Position numbers and translations under genes: made by a program
The notes under the pieces: model-generated
Databases searched by the model: none
Told to the model about the DNA's origin: nothing
Seen by the model: the letters and a program-made list of their open reading frames with translations, nothing else
Shown: positions 1-12,198 of the stretch, in pieces
Position numbering within the stretch: the first letter of the stretch is position 1
How the letters are laid out: each line of letters starts with the position of its first letter
Assembly: GCA_963377175.1 (NCBI GenBank)
Contig: CAUJNA010000469.1
Location: 786,333 to 850,332, forward strand
Direction: 5' to 3'
Source of the DNA: Effrenium voratum
Lineage: Eukaryota > Sar > Dinophyceae > Suessiales > Symbiodiniaceae
DNA length: 64,000 nucleotides

Positions 1-58
1 GATGGTCTCATTCCATTTCTCGTTCCCCTCTCGCCCCCAAAGCCCAAAAAACCCCCAC

Positions 59-2072
59 CTGGCCGTGTCCTCCTGGTTCCGGAACAGCTGGGCGCGCGCA
101 ATGGGCCGCGCTAGGCGGCCCCCGCCTCCCACCAACTCCGCGCCCGGCCCAGGGCCGTCCAGCAGCAAAGAGCCGGTGGCAAGGAGCTGGCGCGCCTTGT
201 ACCTCAGATCCCAAAGGAACAAAACAGGTGGGGGGTGGCAAAAATGTAGACCCTAAAACCTGGTGCCGCATGGGGGTCAAAAATGGAGATGGGACCACAA
301 ACATGTTTCATGTGGGGGGGTGGCAAAAATGGAGACCCTCAAACCTGGGACCCAAAACAGGTGGGGGGCGGCAATGAAGATTCTACCCCCAGACCTGGGA
401 TTGTGGTGTCTGGGACCTGCCGCAATTGTGCCGCCTGAGAAAATGCCCCAAGAGGGCCCCTTTTGGCAAACCTTCAATGCGCCCTCGCGACCAATATTAG
501 GAAGCGCGCAAAGCCCATGTGGAAAGACTGCTTTCCTCTTGGAAAGGGGAAAGAACATGCACTTCCATCTTAATTTGCGGGAGGGTATGTCAAGTTGAAA
601 AACCCTTGGAAGCAGCGGTTGGTGTGCGACCTGGCTGTGACTCACCTCAGCTTTTGCCCACCAAACATGTTGGAGTCTGGCTAGCATATTGAGTGAACCT
701 TAAAATAAGTTCAAGAGAGATCCCCGTCAAAGCCCATAGTTTAGGTGGAGTATACAACACAAGTCCACTTGGTCCATGTTGAATCCTAGGGACAACAGAA
801 CCAACCCTCATCAATCCGCTTCGGTTTAAGCCAAAAATGACATGTTGGGAATCTGGCCATTTTTTGTGCATGTCAATGGTTACCTTGAAATATGGGATGT
901 CAAAAGAAATTTGTCACCTGGGTAAATTCCCAGGAAGCAATGTTGGAAATCAACCAACAGCAAGAACATCAAAAGCAAGCAGGAACGAGAAAGTTTTCGT
1001 GCAACACAACAGCAACAATCATTCGGGCTCCAAACAGCTTCGAAACAAACAGCAAAAGGTTATGGTACACGGCAGCATGCCAGATTTCAGTGGCCTGATA
1101 TTTGGTCGTGGACAGGTGGGATGCCCTGAATGAAACTTCAGCGCTTCCTTAGGCGCTTAGGCCTATGGCCGGTCAGCTTCAAACCTCACCTTCCAACGCA
1201 GTGACGTCACACATTGGACAAGCAAACGGCTTCCCTTCTCAACCTTCTGGGAACCGCATTTACCCCATGCTTTATTAAGTTCAAAGCCACCCATGTTCCA
1301 GCCTTCTTGGGGTACCTTTTTCTGGAATGCCGTAAGTAAAGGCATGGTGAAAACTACAAGTTCCGGGGATTCCCCGATTGAAGGATGGGCTTTTGCCTTT
1401 CCCATCCGCGGGCGAGTTGCAAGGCGAACTCCCCACAAGAGGAGGCCTCTGAGCGCATGGTCCGCAGATCTGCCCGGGGGATGCCCACCCACAAATCCGC
1501 CACCTCCACGTCCAGGTCACTCAAGGCCTGGACATTGCAAAGGGACCCTTTGTCAGGTTTCACGTGAATTGGTGGGAGGGTAATTCGCCGGCCTAAACAT
1601 AGAACTGCGCCATGAGCAGAAAGTGTTTTAAGTTGACCAGCCGGCGACAGAACCAGTGCTGCCCGGATGGGGCACAAGTTGGGTTACACTGGCCCCCATT
1701 ACCTTGCCATGATCAAAGTCATAATGAACCCAGTTACCCTGGCACAAGCCATTTTCCAACGTACAAGCGGTATTGTGGTTGCGACCTAACTGTACCTAAG
1801 TATCCCCGAATCAACCCCAGCTTTTGGCCAACCAAACGCCATGGTCATCATTTTTCCCCTGACATCACCTCCAAGCTCCCACTCCAGCGCTCCTTTCCCG
1901 CGCTCCGCGCCTGGGCCAGGGTCTGGGCCACTTGCCGCCCCTCGGCGTCCCGGGGCCCAGGGCTCTTGGGGTCCGAGACGCGCTTCAGGACGCTGGCGCG
2001 GGGGCTGTTGTCCGACTCGAAGACCTGGAGCCCCCAAAGCCCGCGAGCCCGGAAGAAACCCCGGAGCCTCAC
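59..2072 (-). CDS. three consecutive exons of an unrecognised gene; continues past the window edge
   Basis: I read three exons, in transcription order 2072-1869, 1527-1397 and 202-59. Each has strongly G/C-ending codons, follows an AG acceptor and is free of stops. Phases agree: exon 1 is 68 whole codons and ends at a GT donor after a Glu codon; exon 2 starts in phase 0 and ends in phase 2 at a GC donor; exon 3 supplies the missing base and ends at a GT donor. The joined peptide is basic and Arg/Ala/Leu-rich, with no domain I recognise. The introns are 341 and 1194 bp; the larger holds G-rich tandem repeats. Exons 4494-4215 upstream may belong to the same gene, but phase does not join directly. 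Confidence 0.5.
225..400. repeat. tandem GGTGGGGGGTGGCAAAAATG repeat
   Basis: Three imperfect units of ~65 bp containing GTGGGGGGTGGCAAAAATG and GACCCTNAAACCTGG. Confidence 0.75.
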
Positions 2073-2166
2073 CTAAACCGCTCCTAGGAACCCTCTGAAC
2101 CCTCTGGAAACAACCCATCTAAACCGGTGGAGCCCACCTACCCCACCTATTTCTAACCAAGCTAAC

Positions 2167-2288
2167 CTAGGTCCTCCAGTAGAGAGCTTAGGATAAGTTG
2201 GTACCGTTTCTTTTTTCTGGACGTCGATTTTACTAGGGGAACCCTCCCCGAAAAAAGGGGTGAGAAAGGGCACTACTGGGGGACCTAG
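2167..2288 (+). mobile_element. family-A TIR element
   Basis: Ends CTAGGTCCTCCAGTAG and CTACTGGGGGACCTAG form a 16 bp inverted repeat with one mismatch. The interior has the conserved AAGGG...CCCTTTC and GGGGAACCCTCCCC blocks shared by all copies. Non-coding; MITE-like. Confidence 0.8.
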
Positions 2289-4016
2289 ACACGGAACCTC
2301 ACGCTTCGCGCGGAAAAAGCGGTTCTGACGGGTCCTTCGGCCAAGTTTTCCTTAGGGACGTCCCGAAAAGGAAAAAAAAACATTGTTGCATAAGTTGCAT
2401 GTGATGTCCGAACTTTCCGGGGGTTGGTAGCCTGATCACGCTCCTGATGTCAAAATCCTGGTTAAGAGTCAAAGCAAAACAACCTGCTTCGAAAACGGGC
2501 CGCTTCCTTTGGCAGTCTGTGAGTATCTGTGAGAAAGGCCGAATTTTCGGGTAAGCTTGGTTCGTGCAGGTGTCATGAAATCAGAGTCAAGCGGCGCATG
2601 CCTCCTTCGGAATCGTTCTCAAATCAGTTGCTGCCCCTCTAGCGCCGAAATAAAATCCGCGAGGAGAAATTAAATACGTATCAATCTGCCTCCCTGGCAA
2701 ATCCAATGAAGATACATTGGAGATACATCTGCGTCTTGTCCTACTCAGATCCAGGTGGTAACCGCCCAACCTTTGACATCAGCGATGCAGGCGTGGCGCC
2801 TAGGGAAGCCACCAAGACTTGTGAAGGTCTGCGAAAACAATGTCGCAGGCCGCCACCCCAAAAGCCACCCAAGTTTGTCTGGACCCGTCCCTGTCCCTGT
2901 GACCCTAGCTTCGCAAGCTGAATACTCGGACTGCGCAACAAATGCTCTTCCTGCCACTTCTTTGGGCAAACTGCTGTCAGCCGAATTTATCGCAAGAGCC
3001 ACAGTTCCAAAGCCCAGCGGCCGGAGGGAACAATCCCTTTAGCGCAGGCGAGGTTCTCGCGGCAAAGGTCCCTTTCACGACTTTTGGGTTGAGGGAAGCG
3101 ATCTTTCGCGGCGCTTTCCATTTCGCGGCCAATTGAAACTTAAGATTGGGCACATGGGGCGAGGCCAAGTTGGGCCCCTTTCGCTCAGTTTTCGCGGAAG
3201 ATCGCGGAAGTCAGGCTGCGTTTCGACTTTTTTGGCCAGTGGCTTTCAGCCACTGTGCGTGTTGGCCAGGGATGTCGGGTAAAACCCACAGCTTTTTTAG
3301 CTGGCATCCCAAAGGTTCGTTGTCGTTCTTTATAAGCAAGCAAGGGCTTGTACAAACGGGCTTCAAAGCCAATGACTATACCTGCCCCCTCACTGTCACT
3401 CGACGCCAGTGTTTGCTGACGAGATTTGTCACCGGAAGTTGCTCCTGCCAAGCCCACCTCTCAGCCCTTGCAGTTCTGCAAACAAACAGGGATCCTTACA
3501 TTATACACCTGACCGTTGCCTTGCAAATGGTGGTGTCCCGGTGTCCCTTTATTTGTGGAAAAGCCATGTTTCAAATGGGGCAAGATGTATCTTCTATTAT
3601 CTTCCAGGAGCCCTGATAAACCTCGTTTCCCGACGCGTGCTTCGAGCTAAACCGTTCGCAGCGTCTGCGCCGCCTCTGGCGCACCTCATGAAACATCGAC
3701 GGTTTGAAACTGATGTTTCCTCCCGACGTTCCAACAATTATGGGCTCTTAGAACGCGTCTATGGGGCAAACCATGGCAAACCCCAAACTTGGATGTTTGA
3801 GGCAAATGGTCAAACAAATCCGGGTTCTTCGAGCGCCTCCCATGGCGCAAAACCCAAACTTGGATGCTTGAAGCCAATGGCTCGACGCTTTTTCCGTGGC
3901 CCAAAAGGGCTCAAGTCTGAAAAAATCTCTGGACGTCTGGAGCCCGTGGTTTTTGAAGGGCGGACGGCCCATGATATCGGGAACATGCCAGGTCCCCGGA
4001 ACCTCAGCTTCCATAT
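2289..4016. other. no supported gene
   Basis: Mixed unique sequence with the direct duplication at 3760-3895. Open frames on both strands mirror each other and lack exon signals. Confidence 0.5.
3760..3895. repeat. imperfect ~80 bp direct duplication
   Basis: GGCAAACCCCAAACTTGGATG...GGCAAATGG and GCGCAAAACCCAAACTTGGATG...GCCAATGG are successive copies. Confidence 0.65.
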
Positions 4017-4149
4017 CTAGATCCAGATCCTCCAGAGAGATTGGAATACGGGCACCCTTTCTTTTTTCTGTAGTCCATTTTAGTAGGGGAACATAGGGGA
4101 ACCCTCCCAACCAAAAAAGGGGTGAGAAAGAGCATCTAGCTGGACCTAG
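4017..4149 (+). mobile_element. family-A TIR element
   Basis: Same ends and core as 2167-2288 but with a short internal duplication near AGGGGAACATAGGGGAAC. More diverged. Confidence 0.7.
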
Positions 4150-4214
4150 ATAGGGAGGGTTTTTCTTTGCCTTGCAACCTCTCCCCGCCCGGAGATGACA
4201 AATGCACTTCGTAC

Positions 4215-4494
4215 CTGGCAAGTCCTTGACAATCTGCAATACGTCTTCAGCAAATGACCCCTGGTCTGCCGATGCCCGCGCCACGACCCTGCGAAACTCG
4301 GCTGGAAGTCAGGGACTGAACAAGGGGTTTTCTGTGCTCCCGGTCGAACAGGCAGTCCCGCGCCTCCCAGAAGGGGCCCAGCGGCTCACATCCGCAAAGG
4401 CCCACGGCAGAGTCCGCGTGGTTGGACAGCAGGATGCCCAAGAGACCCCCCGTCTTCAAGCCACCGAAGCGGCCCCCCAAGTACATGGAGCTGC
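4215..4494 (-). CDS. two candidate exons split by a 52 bp GC-AG intron
   Basis: Exon 4494-4354 encodes a Gly/Leu-rich stretch (begins S-S-M-Y-L-G-G) and exon 4301-4215 an acidic helical stretch ending D-L-P. Between them the frame shifts. Placing a GC donor at 4353 and an AG acceptor at 4302 restores it, phase 1 on both sides, with a 52 nt intron. A GT donor follows at 4214. No family recognised. A sequencing frameshift would also explain the break. Confidence 0.35.
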
Positions 4495-5502
4495 CTACGC
4501 CGTGATCCCGTCAGGATGTTACGTTTGCATGGCGACCGCGCCTCATGAAACCACGAGCCTAGCTCAGCTTGACAGCGGCCAAGCCGTTCAATGCATTTGG
4601 GGCTTATGCTCGCGTTCGCGGCTTTCTGTTGAATCTTCCCGGCTCTTGCTGAACTTTTGCCACCCAAGCAACTTCAAGGCTTGCGCAGATTGTCTTCAAA
4701 TGGCCTGTGCATGTGATTGGGCTTGAGTCCTGGGTGTCCCTCTCTTTTACCACTCAGGGAAGCTTCTCCGGCGAACAGCCCGCCTCCGGCAACTCCAGCA
4801 GCAGTGAGCAAGCCAAGCTTCACTGCTTGTGGGTAGGCAGAGTCCAACAAACCAAGGCCTCAACCGCACAGCACCCGCCCAACTCGATATGACACGAAGC
4901 GCCACCTGTTTCTGGACCGCATGAAGCTCAAACGTCACACGGGAATCTGTCAATGGGAATTACGCTTTGTCCATTGCAAATGTCCACCACTATGAAAAAT
5001 GATCTAATTTGGAGAGGCACTTGAGACAAATTCCCTCACAGTCGTTGGCTTTACATTCAAAGCCTGAAGTTGCCATAACTCGGCCGTAAGAAGTAAAGAA
5101 GAAGACCAGCACTCGTGCCAGGCCTTCCCTTCGGCGTGAGCAATTGAAGCTCCTACCCTGGTTCCTGGATGGATACAGACAGCTCTTGCTGACTGGCTCA
5201 TGTTGACATGCTGCCAATGAGCCTTGTGTAGTGTGAGATTTAAACACTTATTCTTAAACAGCGCACTACTGCTCACCTGTGCGCGGTCAAAAACATTTCG
5301 GGCACCCGGGAACATAGCTGTCACTCTGTGCTTGGGTGCGGAAATGTGCGGAAAAAATGCTTATTGCGGGTTACGCAAGTTGTTCTAAAAAATTGGCATG
5401 GCTTGGCCGCTGCCGATACTTTTACATCATCCCTCCAATCATCAGATCTCTGACTCGTCGTTGGGTTGGCCGCGTTGGCATGCTTCAATTGAGCGGAGCC
5501 GC

Positions 5503-6920
5503 TCAATCTGTCCAGCGGCGGAACCATGCGCTCTTGCACGGCCGCGCGCAAACACCGTCGAATTGGATCTCCTCGACTGGAGAGGTTCGGCGGCGGAAGC
5601 CCGAAAGCTGCCGGACGGCGCGCAGCCAGTTTGCCGCCAAATGGGCCACGTGTCCCCGCGCTTTCGGGGACTCCGACGCCTTCCGGGACGGCGTCGGAGT
5701 GGTGGTCGGCTCACTGAAGACACTGGAGAGCTTTGGATCTGACATCTTGGTCTGTGCAGCCCGGAGGGATCGGATCCCTCCGGCCATCTCCAACCAGGAA
5801 AACTCCAAAGCTTCCTCGGCCGTCGGCCTGCTCTCAGGCAGAAAGGCCAGCAACTGCCTCACCAAGTCACAACTGGCTTCGGACTTGCCTACTGCCTTGC
5901 CACAAGGCAGCAGTGGCAGTTGCCCCATCCTTGGTTGCAACGCTCGACCCCTCTGCCCAAAAAAAAGAAGAAGTCTCACTTTTCGTGGCAAAAAAGTTGG
6001 GAAACCCCCAAACGCCTTCCACCAAAAAGTCGGAAGATCCCTTGCCCCCAAACATCAGTTGCCCCCAAAGATCCGTTGGATCCCAAGATCCGTTGCCCAG
6101 TCAAGCATCAGAGTGGCCACCCGGCTTTCGATCGGCGTTTGCCGCTGGAAAGCCGGCGTGCGGAAGAGCAGCAAGTAGAGCACCGCACCGGCGGCAAACA
6201 GATCCGCTGCGAGCCCGCATTGGTTCCTCACGGATGGGCGGGAAAAGGTGATCACCTGTTGGGACCTCGAAAAATAGGGAACCCAACAAGGGAAAGCCAA
6301 AAAGCTGAAAAACAAATCGGCGGTTGATTTGAACTGAGCTTCTCTTGCAGCGCCTCTGGCGATATGTAGCCGTGGCTCCCGCCTTTGGGTGTCACAGTGC
6401 CTTTAAAAATGCTCTGTGACAGTCCCAAATCGCTAAGAACCAGGTTCCCACACCCTGAGATCAAGATGTTGGCCGGCTGGACGTCCCCGTGCAGAATGTA
6501 TCGGCTGTGAAGATGCCGCAGTCCGGAGAAGACCCCCTTCATGACAAACGCGCTCTCGGATTCCGCAAGGCGAACACCCAGAAGCTCGTGAAGTGAGCAG
6601 TCGCATCTCTCCATCAGCAAGGCCCAGCGAGTCGCGCATTCAGCATCTGGCACGCACAAAGGCTCCAGGGGAACTTGAACCAGGCCAAGAGTTCGGATGA
6701 TGTAGGGGCTGCCTGAGGCAGCCCGGAGCATCTCAGCTTCGTGCAAGGCACTGGCTGGTGCCAGCCCTGAGTCTGATTGCTCTTTGTAGATCTTGGCAGC
6801 AAGCATTGTGCCCTGTGGGTCTTGGCAGGCATGGGTCACTGCAAAACCGCCTTTGCCAAGAGCTTCACCAAGCTCAATATCCCCCGCCAACATGCCCTGA
6901 ACGAAGACTTCCTCGCCCAT
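5503..6920 (-). CDS. serine/threonine-type protein kinase, three exons
   Basis: ATG at 6920, with an in-frame TAA two codons upstream. Exon 1 (6920 to ~6345) carries the Gly-rich loop G-K-G-G-F-A-V, the ATP-binding Lys in A-A-K-I-Y, an alpha-C Glu in H-E-A-E-M-L, the catalytic loop H-G-D-V-Q-P-A-N-I-L, the metal site D-L-G and the P+1 motif S-P-E-A. Exon 2 (6255-6097) carries the F-helix segment D-L-F-A-A-G-A-V-L-Y. Exon 3 (5952-5503) carries the C-lobe end, R-P-T-A-E-E-A-L, then a ~100-residue basic Ser/Pro tail and a stop. The total is ~394 aa and all joins are phase 0. Intron 2 appears to be GC-AG; the intron 1 donor is uncertain (GA at 6344 fits phase). The catalytic Asp is kept, but HRD is HGD (a non-RD kinase) and DFG is DLG. 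Confidence 0.8.
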
Positions 6921-7205
6921 GGCTTAAACAATTCCTGCCTCTGCCTGAGGCTTGAGCCGCGACTGCCATGCAGCTGTTGGAATGATTGCAACTGATTGCA
7001 TGAGGAGCGGATGCCTCTGAAATAAATATGCAATGCATGTGTGCGCTTGGGAAGCCAAGCTGCACGGCTTGGATTCCTTGCTATGCACCGCTCGCGGGTT
7101 CCCCAAAGCAACAATCTTGATGTTGATGCCCAACATGGGCTGTTGGTCAGCCACCGACCGTTGCGCGCTGACATCAAGACTTGACAAAAAATAGACACCA
7201 GCTCA

Positions 7206-7517
7206 TCAATGCTGCACAATGCATGATAATGATGAGAACCCACGCAGCCACACAGCGCCGTAAAGCAAGTCAGGGCTCGATTGGTTTACGTAGGCCAAGG
7301 CGCCCTGTCGGGTAAAATCTGCTTCGGCGGCAGGATCCCCGAAGACCAGCATGCTGGAAACCTCGTTGCGGCTGCGCTGGTGCATGATGCGGCAGGCCAC
7401 CACTGTGCCATTGAGCCGCCCATGCTCCTGCCAGTACTTGGTATAGTACCTCGGCATCTGGCAATCCTTGCTCTCATATTGACAGGAAAGAGTTGTTTGG
7501 CAGCAGCCAACCTTGAC
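7206..7517 (-). CDS. 3'-terminal exon of an unrecognised gene upstream of the kinase
   Basis: A 103-codon open stretch starts in phase 0 after the acceptor AAACAG (AG at 7519-7518) and ends at TGA 7208-7206. The peptide has five Cys in its first third, then Y-W-Q-E-H-G, and later D-P-A-A-E-A-D and D-L-L-Y-G-A-V-W. Codon use looks coding throughout. The stop lies only 285 bp before the kinase ATG on the same strand, a head-to-tail pair. Function unknown; upstream exons were not found. Confidence 0.55.
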   Translation of the reverse strand, partial: VKVGCCQTTLSCQYESKDCQMPRYYTKYWQEHGRLNGTVVACRIMHQRSRNEVSSMLVFGDPAAEADFTRQGALAYVNQSSPDLLYGAVWLRGFSSLSCIVQH

Positions 7518-9870
7518 CTGTTTAAACCCCGCCCCGATTGAAATGCAAACTTGGATCTTGTGAGGAGATATTGGGACCTGCCGATTGGACAGCCGCTTGA
7601 GGTGGCGCATGGCAAATACACTTCTCGTATCACTGCGCAAACGCTTCCGCAATCCCGCGCATCAAAGCCTAAGCGAGCACATGTCATCTTGCAGGTGCCT
7701 ACGCGGACGCCTAGGCGGGAAAAAGATGAATTCAAGTGCGGCACGCGAAGTGCACATTAACTTCGGCTGCTAAAGAACCCCAGCAAACAAAGCGTCGTAC
7801 ACGAAGCACACTTCGCTCCAGCTGAAAGATCACGGCTTTTCAGCACCAGAAGAACCTCATTACCAGTAGCGCCGGCGAAGCTGGATATGTTTCCCTTTCT
7901 CGCTTTGTCTTTCTTTTTCTCTTTCCCTGTTTCTTGCTCTGGCCCTTTCTCTTTATCATATTTCTCTCTCTCTGTCTCTTTCCCTTTCTCTTCCTCCTCC
8001 TTTTCTTTCGTCTTTCCCTTGCTCTTCTTTCTCTGTCTCTTTCTCCTGTTCTATCTATCTACCTATCTAGCTTTACCGTAGTTTGTACGTCTCTGCATCT
8101 CTCTGCCCATGCATCTACCTAACCAGAAGTCTACGTGACCAATCTATCCAATCTGTGTATCTACCTACACTGATATTTGTCTGTCTATCTATCCTTCCAT
8201 CTGTCCACGAAGCTGCACCTATCAACCTACCATGTCTATCTACGCATCTTTCTTATACTTTTATCTATCTGTCTGCGACGTATTTATCCTAGCTATCAGT
8301 CTCTCTGTTTGTCTATCTGTCATCTGTCTATCTATCTAGGGATCTGGAGAATCTCACTAATCACTGGATGTCTGCGAGCTCACCTTGCAAAAGTGCTACG
8401 CCTTCGCGGGCCTGCCAAAACATCTGCACCATGACCTTGCGAAAGCAATGCGCCTGCCACGAAATCCGCATCGCGCCTTGCGAAAGCGCTGCGCCTGCCA
8501 CGCGCTTGGCACTTGACCCTGCGAGCATGCCACGCCTAAGAACGAAATCTGCATGTGCTGGTTTGCGCGTGCCAAGCTGTGGAAATTCACGTGCGCGTCC
8601 GTGCCAACGGGCCGGGGCCCGCACCCGGTTCCGAATCCGGCACCAACACCGGCCAAAACATGCCAATACACGAAGAGGACCACTCTGTTCGCAATTTTGA
8701 TTCCAACGCCACGCTCCCACGCATGCCTTCTTGCTTGCAGTCACTCATTCTTCATCTTATCAACGGACTACCTTCAGTTAGGGCCTGCGACACAAAAGCT
8801 CCTTCTAAGCTTCCTTTGGTTAATGATTTGTGACCCTGGGCAACCCGACTCCTCCAACAACGCTGTTTGCGTCGCTGACATGTCACAGCCACCCGCTCAT
8901 TGAGCAAACGTTCTGGCAACGACTTTGTTCGCAAACGCCCTTCAGTTCCAGAGAGCCACAGCTAGGGATTTCGAGCATTTGCCGGGCGCTGCCCAAACAG
9001 GTCTCGTCAGTGCCTTGGCTTCTTCAGGCAGAAGGGCCGGTTGCCCAAAGCACCCCCCCCAAAACAAAACCTCAATGTCTCGGGCTCTTGGGCAAACGGC
9101 CCCCTGCTAAGAAACTCAGTATTTCGGTTTCTTATTTGGGCAGAAAAGCCGGTTGCCCCAACAGGTCACCGCTAAGATGGGTGTATGGCTACATTGGCAG
9201 CCTGTCAGGAGCACAACCTGACTACTCATGTAGGTGTTAAGAGCTTCAGTGTCACTAGCTCGTCCCATACGTGCTTGGAAAAGCGACAGCTGCCGAACAA
9301 TGCGAGTGAAACTGGCCAAATCCTTATCATACTCTTATCCAGCAGTTGGGCTGTACCTTCGAACTGTGGGGTGCGAGAAAAGGCCTAGCTAGGTATGGAA
9401 AATGCCTTGCAAGCCTAAGTGGTCACGACGAATGCTTATGCAGGGCCTAGGCAGGGTCTACTGAGGCTACGTGGAGCCGACGCGGAGCCTACAGTATGCG
9501 AACATATTGACAAAGAAACGCAACAAAAAAACAGAATCGATTCTATCTGGCACTCTGCATTCGACCATGTTTCGTTCAAGAAATGCCAGATCCGCAGATA
9601 TGCCTCCTCACGCATTCCATCTTTGTGCAACTGTTTTTTCTCGCTCGACTACACACTGTTTCACACAAGTGTTTGCCAGCGGGCAAGAGCTATGAAGCAG
9701 ACCACCGATTCCCCTGTTTCCAGCACACCACATTGTGACGGCAACTCGAGCATCCCCCACCATTGACCTTTGGCTTCATTCTTTGCGCACTTTCTATAGC
9801 TCACCCGTGAAACGTGGAAGAAAGGCCTAAACTTGCCTGTGCCCGCCTCTTTCAAGCCTTACATGACTAG
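7518..9870. other. no supported gene
   Basis: Pyrimidine tract (7887-8345), a short tandem region with CCTTGCGAAAGCNNTGCGCCTGCCACG at 8387-8560, and unique AT-rich DNA. Confidence 0.5.
7887..8345. repeat. pyrimidine-rich tract with (CTAT)n
   Basis: TCTTTCCCTTTC-type sequence to ~8045, then repeated CTATCTAC and CTGTCTAT. No coding content. Confidence 0.8.
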
Positions 9871-9877
9871 AGTTAGG

Positions 9878-9956
9878 CCCAGTTCTAGAATGTATATTAT
9901 ATTGGTTGCTTCACTTTGAGCCACTGGTAAAATGCCAAATGTATCCTAAGTCTAGA
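9878..9956. repeat. dispersed ~80 bp repeat (copy 1)
   Basis: AGTTCTAGAATGTATATTAT, TTGAGCCACTGGTAAAATG and ATGTATCCTAAGTCTA recur in the same order at 49708-49790. It begins right at the stop codon of the 10074-9952 exon, so a shared 3' end is possible. Confidence 0.6.
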
Positions 9957-10074
9957 CAGGCTTAGATCCGGGTGGCTTGTTGGCCATGTCCAGCTGCTCC
10001 TGCAACCGGTAGCCCTCTGCGCCCACCTCCTCGAACTCTCTTGGCCCCAGGAAGAAGGCTTTGGGCGTCTGTGC
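9952..10074 (-). CDS. 3'-terminal exon, unrecognised protein
   Basis: A 40-codon frame ends at TAG 9954-9952. It is rich in Glu/Phe/Gly (P-R-E-F-E-E-V-G-A-E-G-Y-R-L-Q-E-Q-L) with G/C-ending codons, in contrast to the AT-rich sequence downstream. The proposed acceptor is the AG at 10076-10075; a stop lies in frame a little further upstream, so the exon must start near here. A small repeat element (10095-10245) sits immediately upstream. Probably the end of the gene whose other exons lie at 12.0-15.5 kb. Confidence 0.45.
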   Translation of the reverse strand, partial: AQTPKAFFLGPREFEEVGAEGYRLQEQLDMANKPPGSKPV

Positions 10075-10094
10075 CTCGGGCGAAGCGCGAAGCC

Positions 10095-10245
10095 ATTAGC
10101 TCCCTGAAGGGGGAGGGGGGTGGGTCCCACAATTCCATTTATTCAGTCTTCCCCACAAAAGGGAAAATGAAACCCTAAATGGAGTTCCAGGGGTCACCCC
10201 CCTCCCCCAATTGCATTTTGAAGGGGGTGGAGATCTGGTTGACTG
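10095..10245. mobile_element. family-F G/C-block element
   Basis: CCACAATTCCATTTATTCAG, then AAAGGGAAAATGAAACC, GGGGTCACCCCCCTCCCC and TTTTGAAGGGGGTGGAG. The order of blocks is shared with 17605 and 56790. Confidence 0.65.
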
Positions 10246-10249
10246 CTAC

Positions 10250-11900
10250 CTCCAGTTGGAGGTGGCTTACTTATTCATGTAATGCGCACTCGGGGCGGCC
10301 CACCCCTGAGCCCATCTAAACTATCACTCAAGGCTCCATAAACCAAGCCAGGTTGGGACGATGCCAATGGAGCCCTGGCAATGCTAATAAATTCAGTACT
10401 AGAAAAAACACCAGCATATACTTGAGACTTGGCAATTGAATTGCACCGGAGCCTCGCAACAATCTCCATCTGGCTGAAGAATGACGTAAAATGAGTGTCC
10501 AAAATTCAGTTGCATATCATGGAGGCCTCCAGCTTGTTACATTAAACCACCGCAAAGAACCTGCTGGGAATCCCAAGAGAAACCAGCAAAGTAAATTCAC
10601 AATCATATGCTAACAGAGGCTTCCATACAAACCAACCGAACCCACTGGAGCACCGAAAACACACATGAACCAGCAGTAACACTGCGGATGGATGAAATCC
10701 ATTTCGCAGCACTTCCAAAAACCATGGTTGAAACCATACCGTTTGCTGTTTCTTTTGCAGGGGAACCATCAGAAACCAGGGTTTCTGAACGGGTGCGAAA
10801 CCTATGTGTCCTTTTGGGGGAAATAGATGGCCCTGGATTATTACACCACCAGGTAAACCAGGCCCATCCATTTTCTAGCGAAACAACCGAAAAGGACACC
10901 TATGGTGAAACGGACTCCACCGTATTTCGCTGGCCTCGTGCAGCATGGCTGTTCCAAAGCTCAGGAGGGAGCCATGCGTCAGCACTGCTATGAAGGGCAT
11001 GGTCTCTGGCCAGCCTGCCGAAGCCGAAACGAAGCGGAACCCAGACCTACGGACCTACGGCCGCCCGGCGCGGATTTTTGTTTGCTGAAGTTCACTTCGC
11101 CCGAGTTGGGGCCATCTGCAATGGATGATGCCGGCTCCTGAGTTAGAGCCATCTGCAACAAATGACTTAGTTCATCTTGGTTCACTTCACCTGAGCTAGG
11201 GCCTCTCTTGTGTCTCATGGTAGTTTTTGGAGCCCTGACACTCAAGACTCAAGACAAAACTGGCAATCTCTCCCAACCACAGCCCCCAGAATTCTGCAAT
11301 GAACGGCTCCAAGGGCCATCTTCGGCAAGGCGCGCTTCCAAAGTTGGGGCTGGGCTGGGCAGATTCTGCGGAAATAAACCATCCCCCTCACTTTCAAGTT
11401 TTTGCTCCTTGCTCACCTGAAGAATGCAGGTTACCTGATGGAACTAAGCATGTGGTCATTGCACCTGGGACTCTGCTGAGAAACTGCAGCGTGCACCTGT
11501 AAATGTGTTTTATTGAAGCGCGTCTGCTGGAGCGCATGCCTGCCTTGAAACGGCCAAGCAAGTGGCTCTCGTTGCTCTTCGCACAAGTTGGGTTGGGGAG
11601 TAACTCGTGCGGTGCCTGGGGCATAATCAAACATGCCGTTGCCATCTTGAGCCTGTGCAATAAATGAAAAAAACAACTAATTTGCTCTATGTTTGCAAAG
11701 TGCCAACTACAATAAAATAGCACATTGGTAAGAAGCTAAGCCTCCCCCCCCGCCACCCAAGATTTTCGTACAAACTAACGTTCATCCAACGCGCGGCGGC
11801 TTGCAATGCCGTGGCATGACGCAGCAACAGTTGAACCTCGCTAGCCACTGCGTTGCTCGTAGAAAAACCTTGGTTTGCTGCACCCCTCGGCAAAAATTGC
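10250..11900. other. no supported gene
   Basis: Holds an element-like stretch at 10690-10880 (AAACCATGGTTGAAACCAT and a TTTCTTTTGCAGG block) and unique sequence. No frame stands out. Confidence 0.5.
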
Positions 11901-12029
11901 CTTACTTTTCACGGGTCTCATCGCAAATCCACCCGTTCCCAGCTGAAAAGTCCAAAGCTCCCAAAGAGCCACAAAGAGCCACCGCTCCCAGCTCCCCAGC
12001 GCCCGACTCTCTGCCGCCCGCCCCCAAAA

Positions 12030-12139
12030 TCCGCGCCTATGGCCCGCTCCAGGCGCCGTGCCAAGGGCTCCAGGTGCTGCGCCCAGCGAGAAGGCACCGA
12101 GGCCAGCAGGAAGCACTTCGGCGCCGCTATCGCCACCTC
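12030..12139 (-). CDS. internal exon, unrecognised
   Basis: After the acceptor CTCAG, the frame reads E-V-A-I-A-A-P-K-C-F-L-L-A-S-V-P-S-R-W with near-uniform G/C third positions, then an amphipathic Arg/Leu helix. The downstream end is unclear: the same frame stays open to a TGA at 11918 but turns into a Gly/Ser/Trp-rich, less convincing sequence. Confidence 0.45.
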
Positions 12140-12198
12140 CTGAGGCTGAGGCATTCACAACCTGACAAGGTGCGTTCCTGCCATCTGCTGCATGTTTT

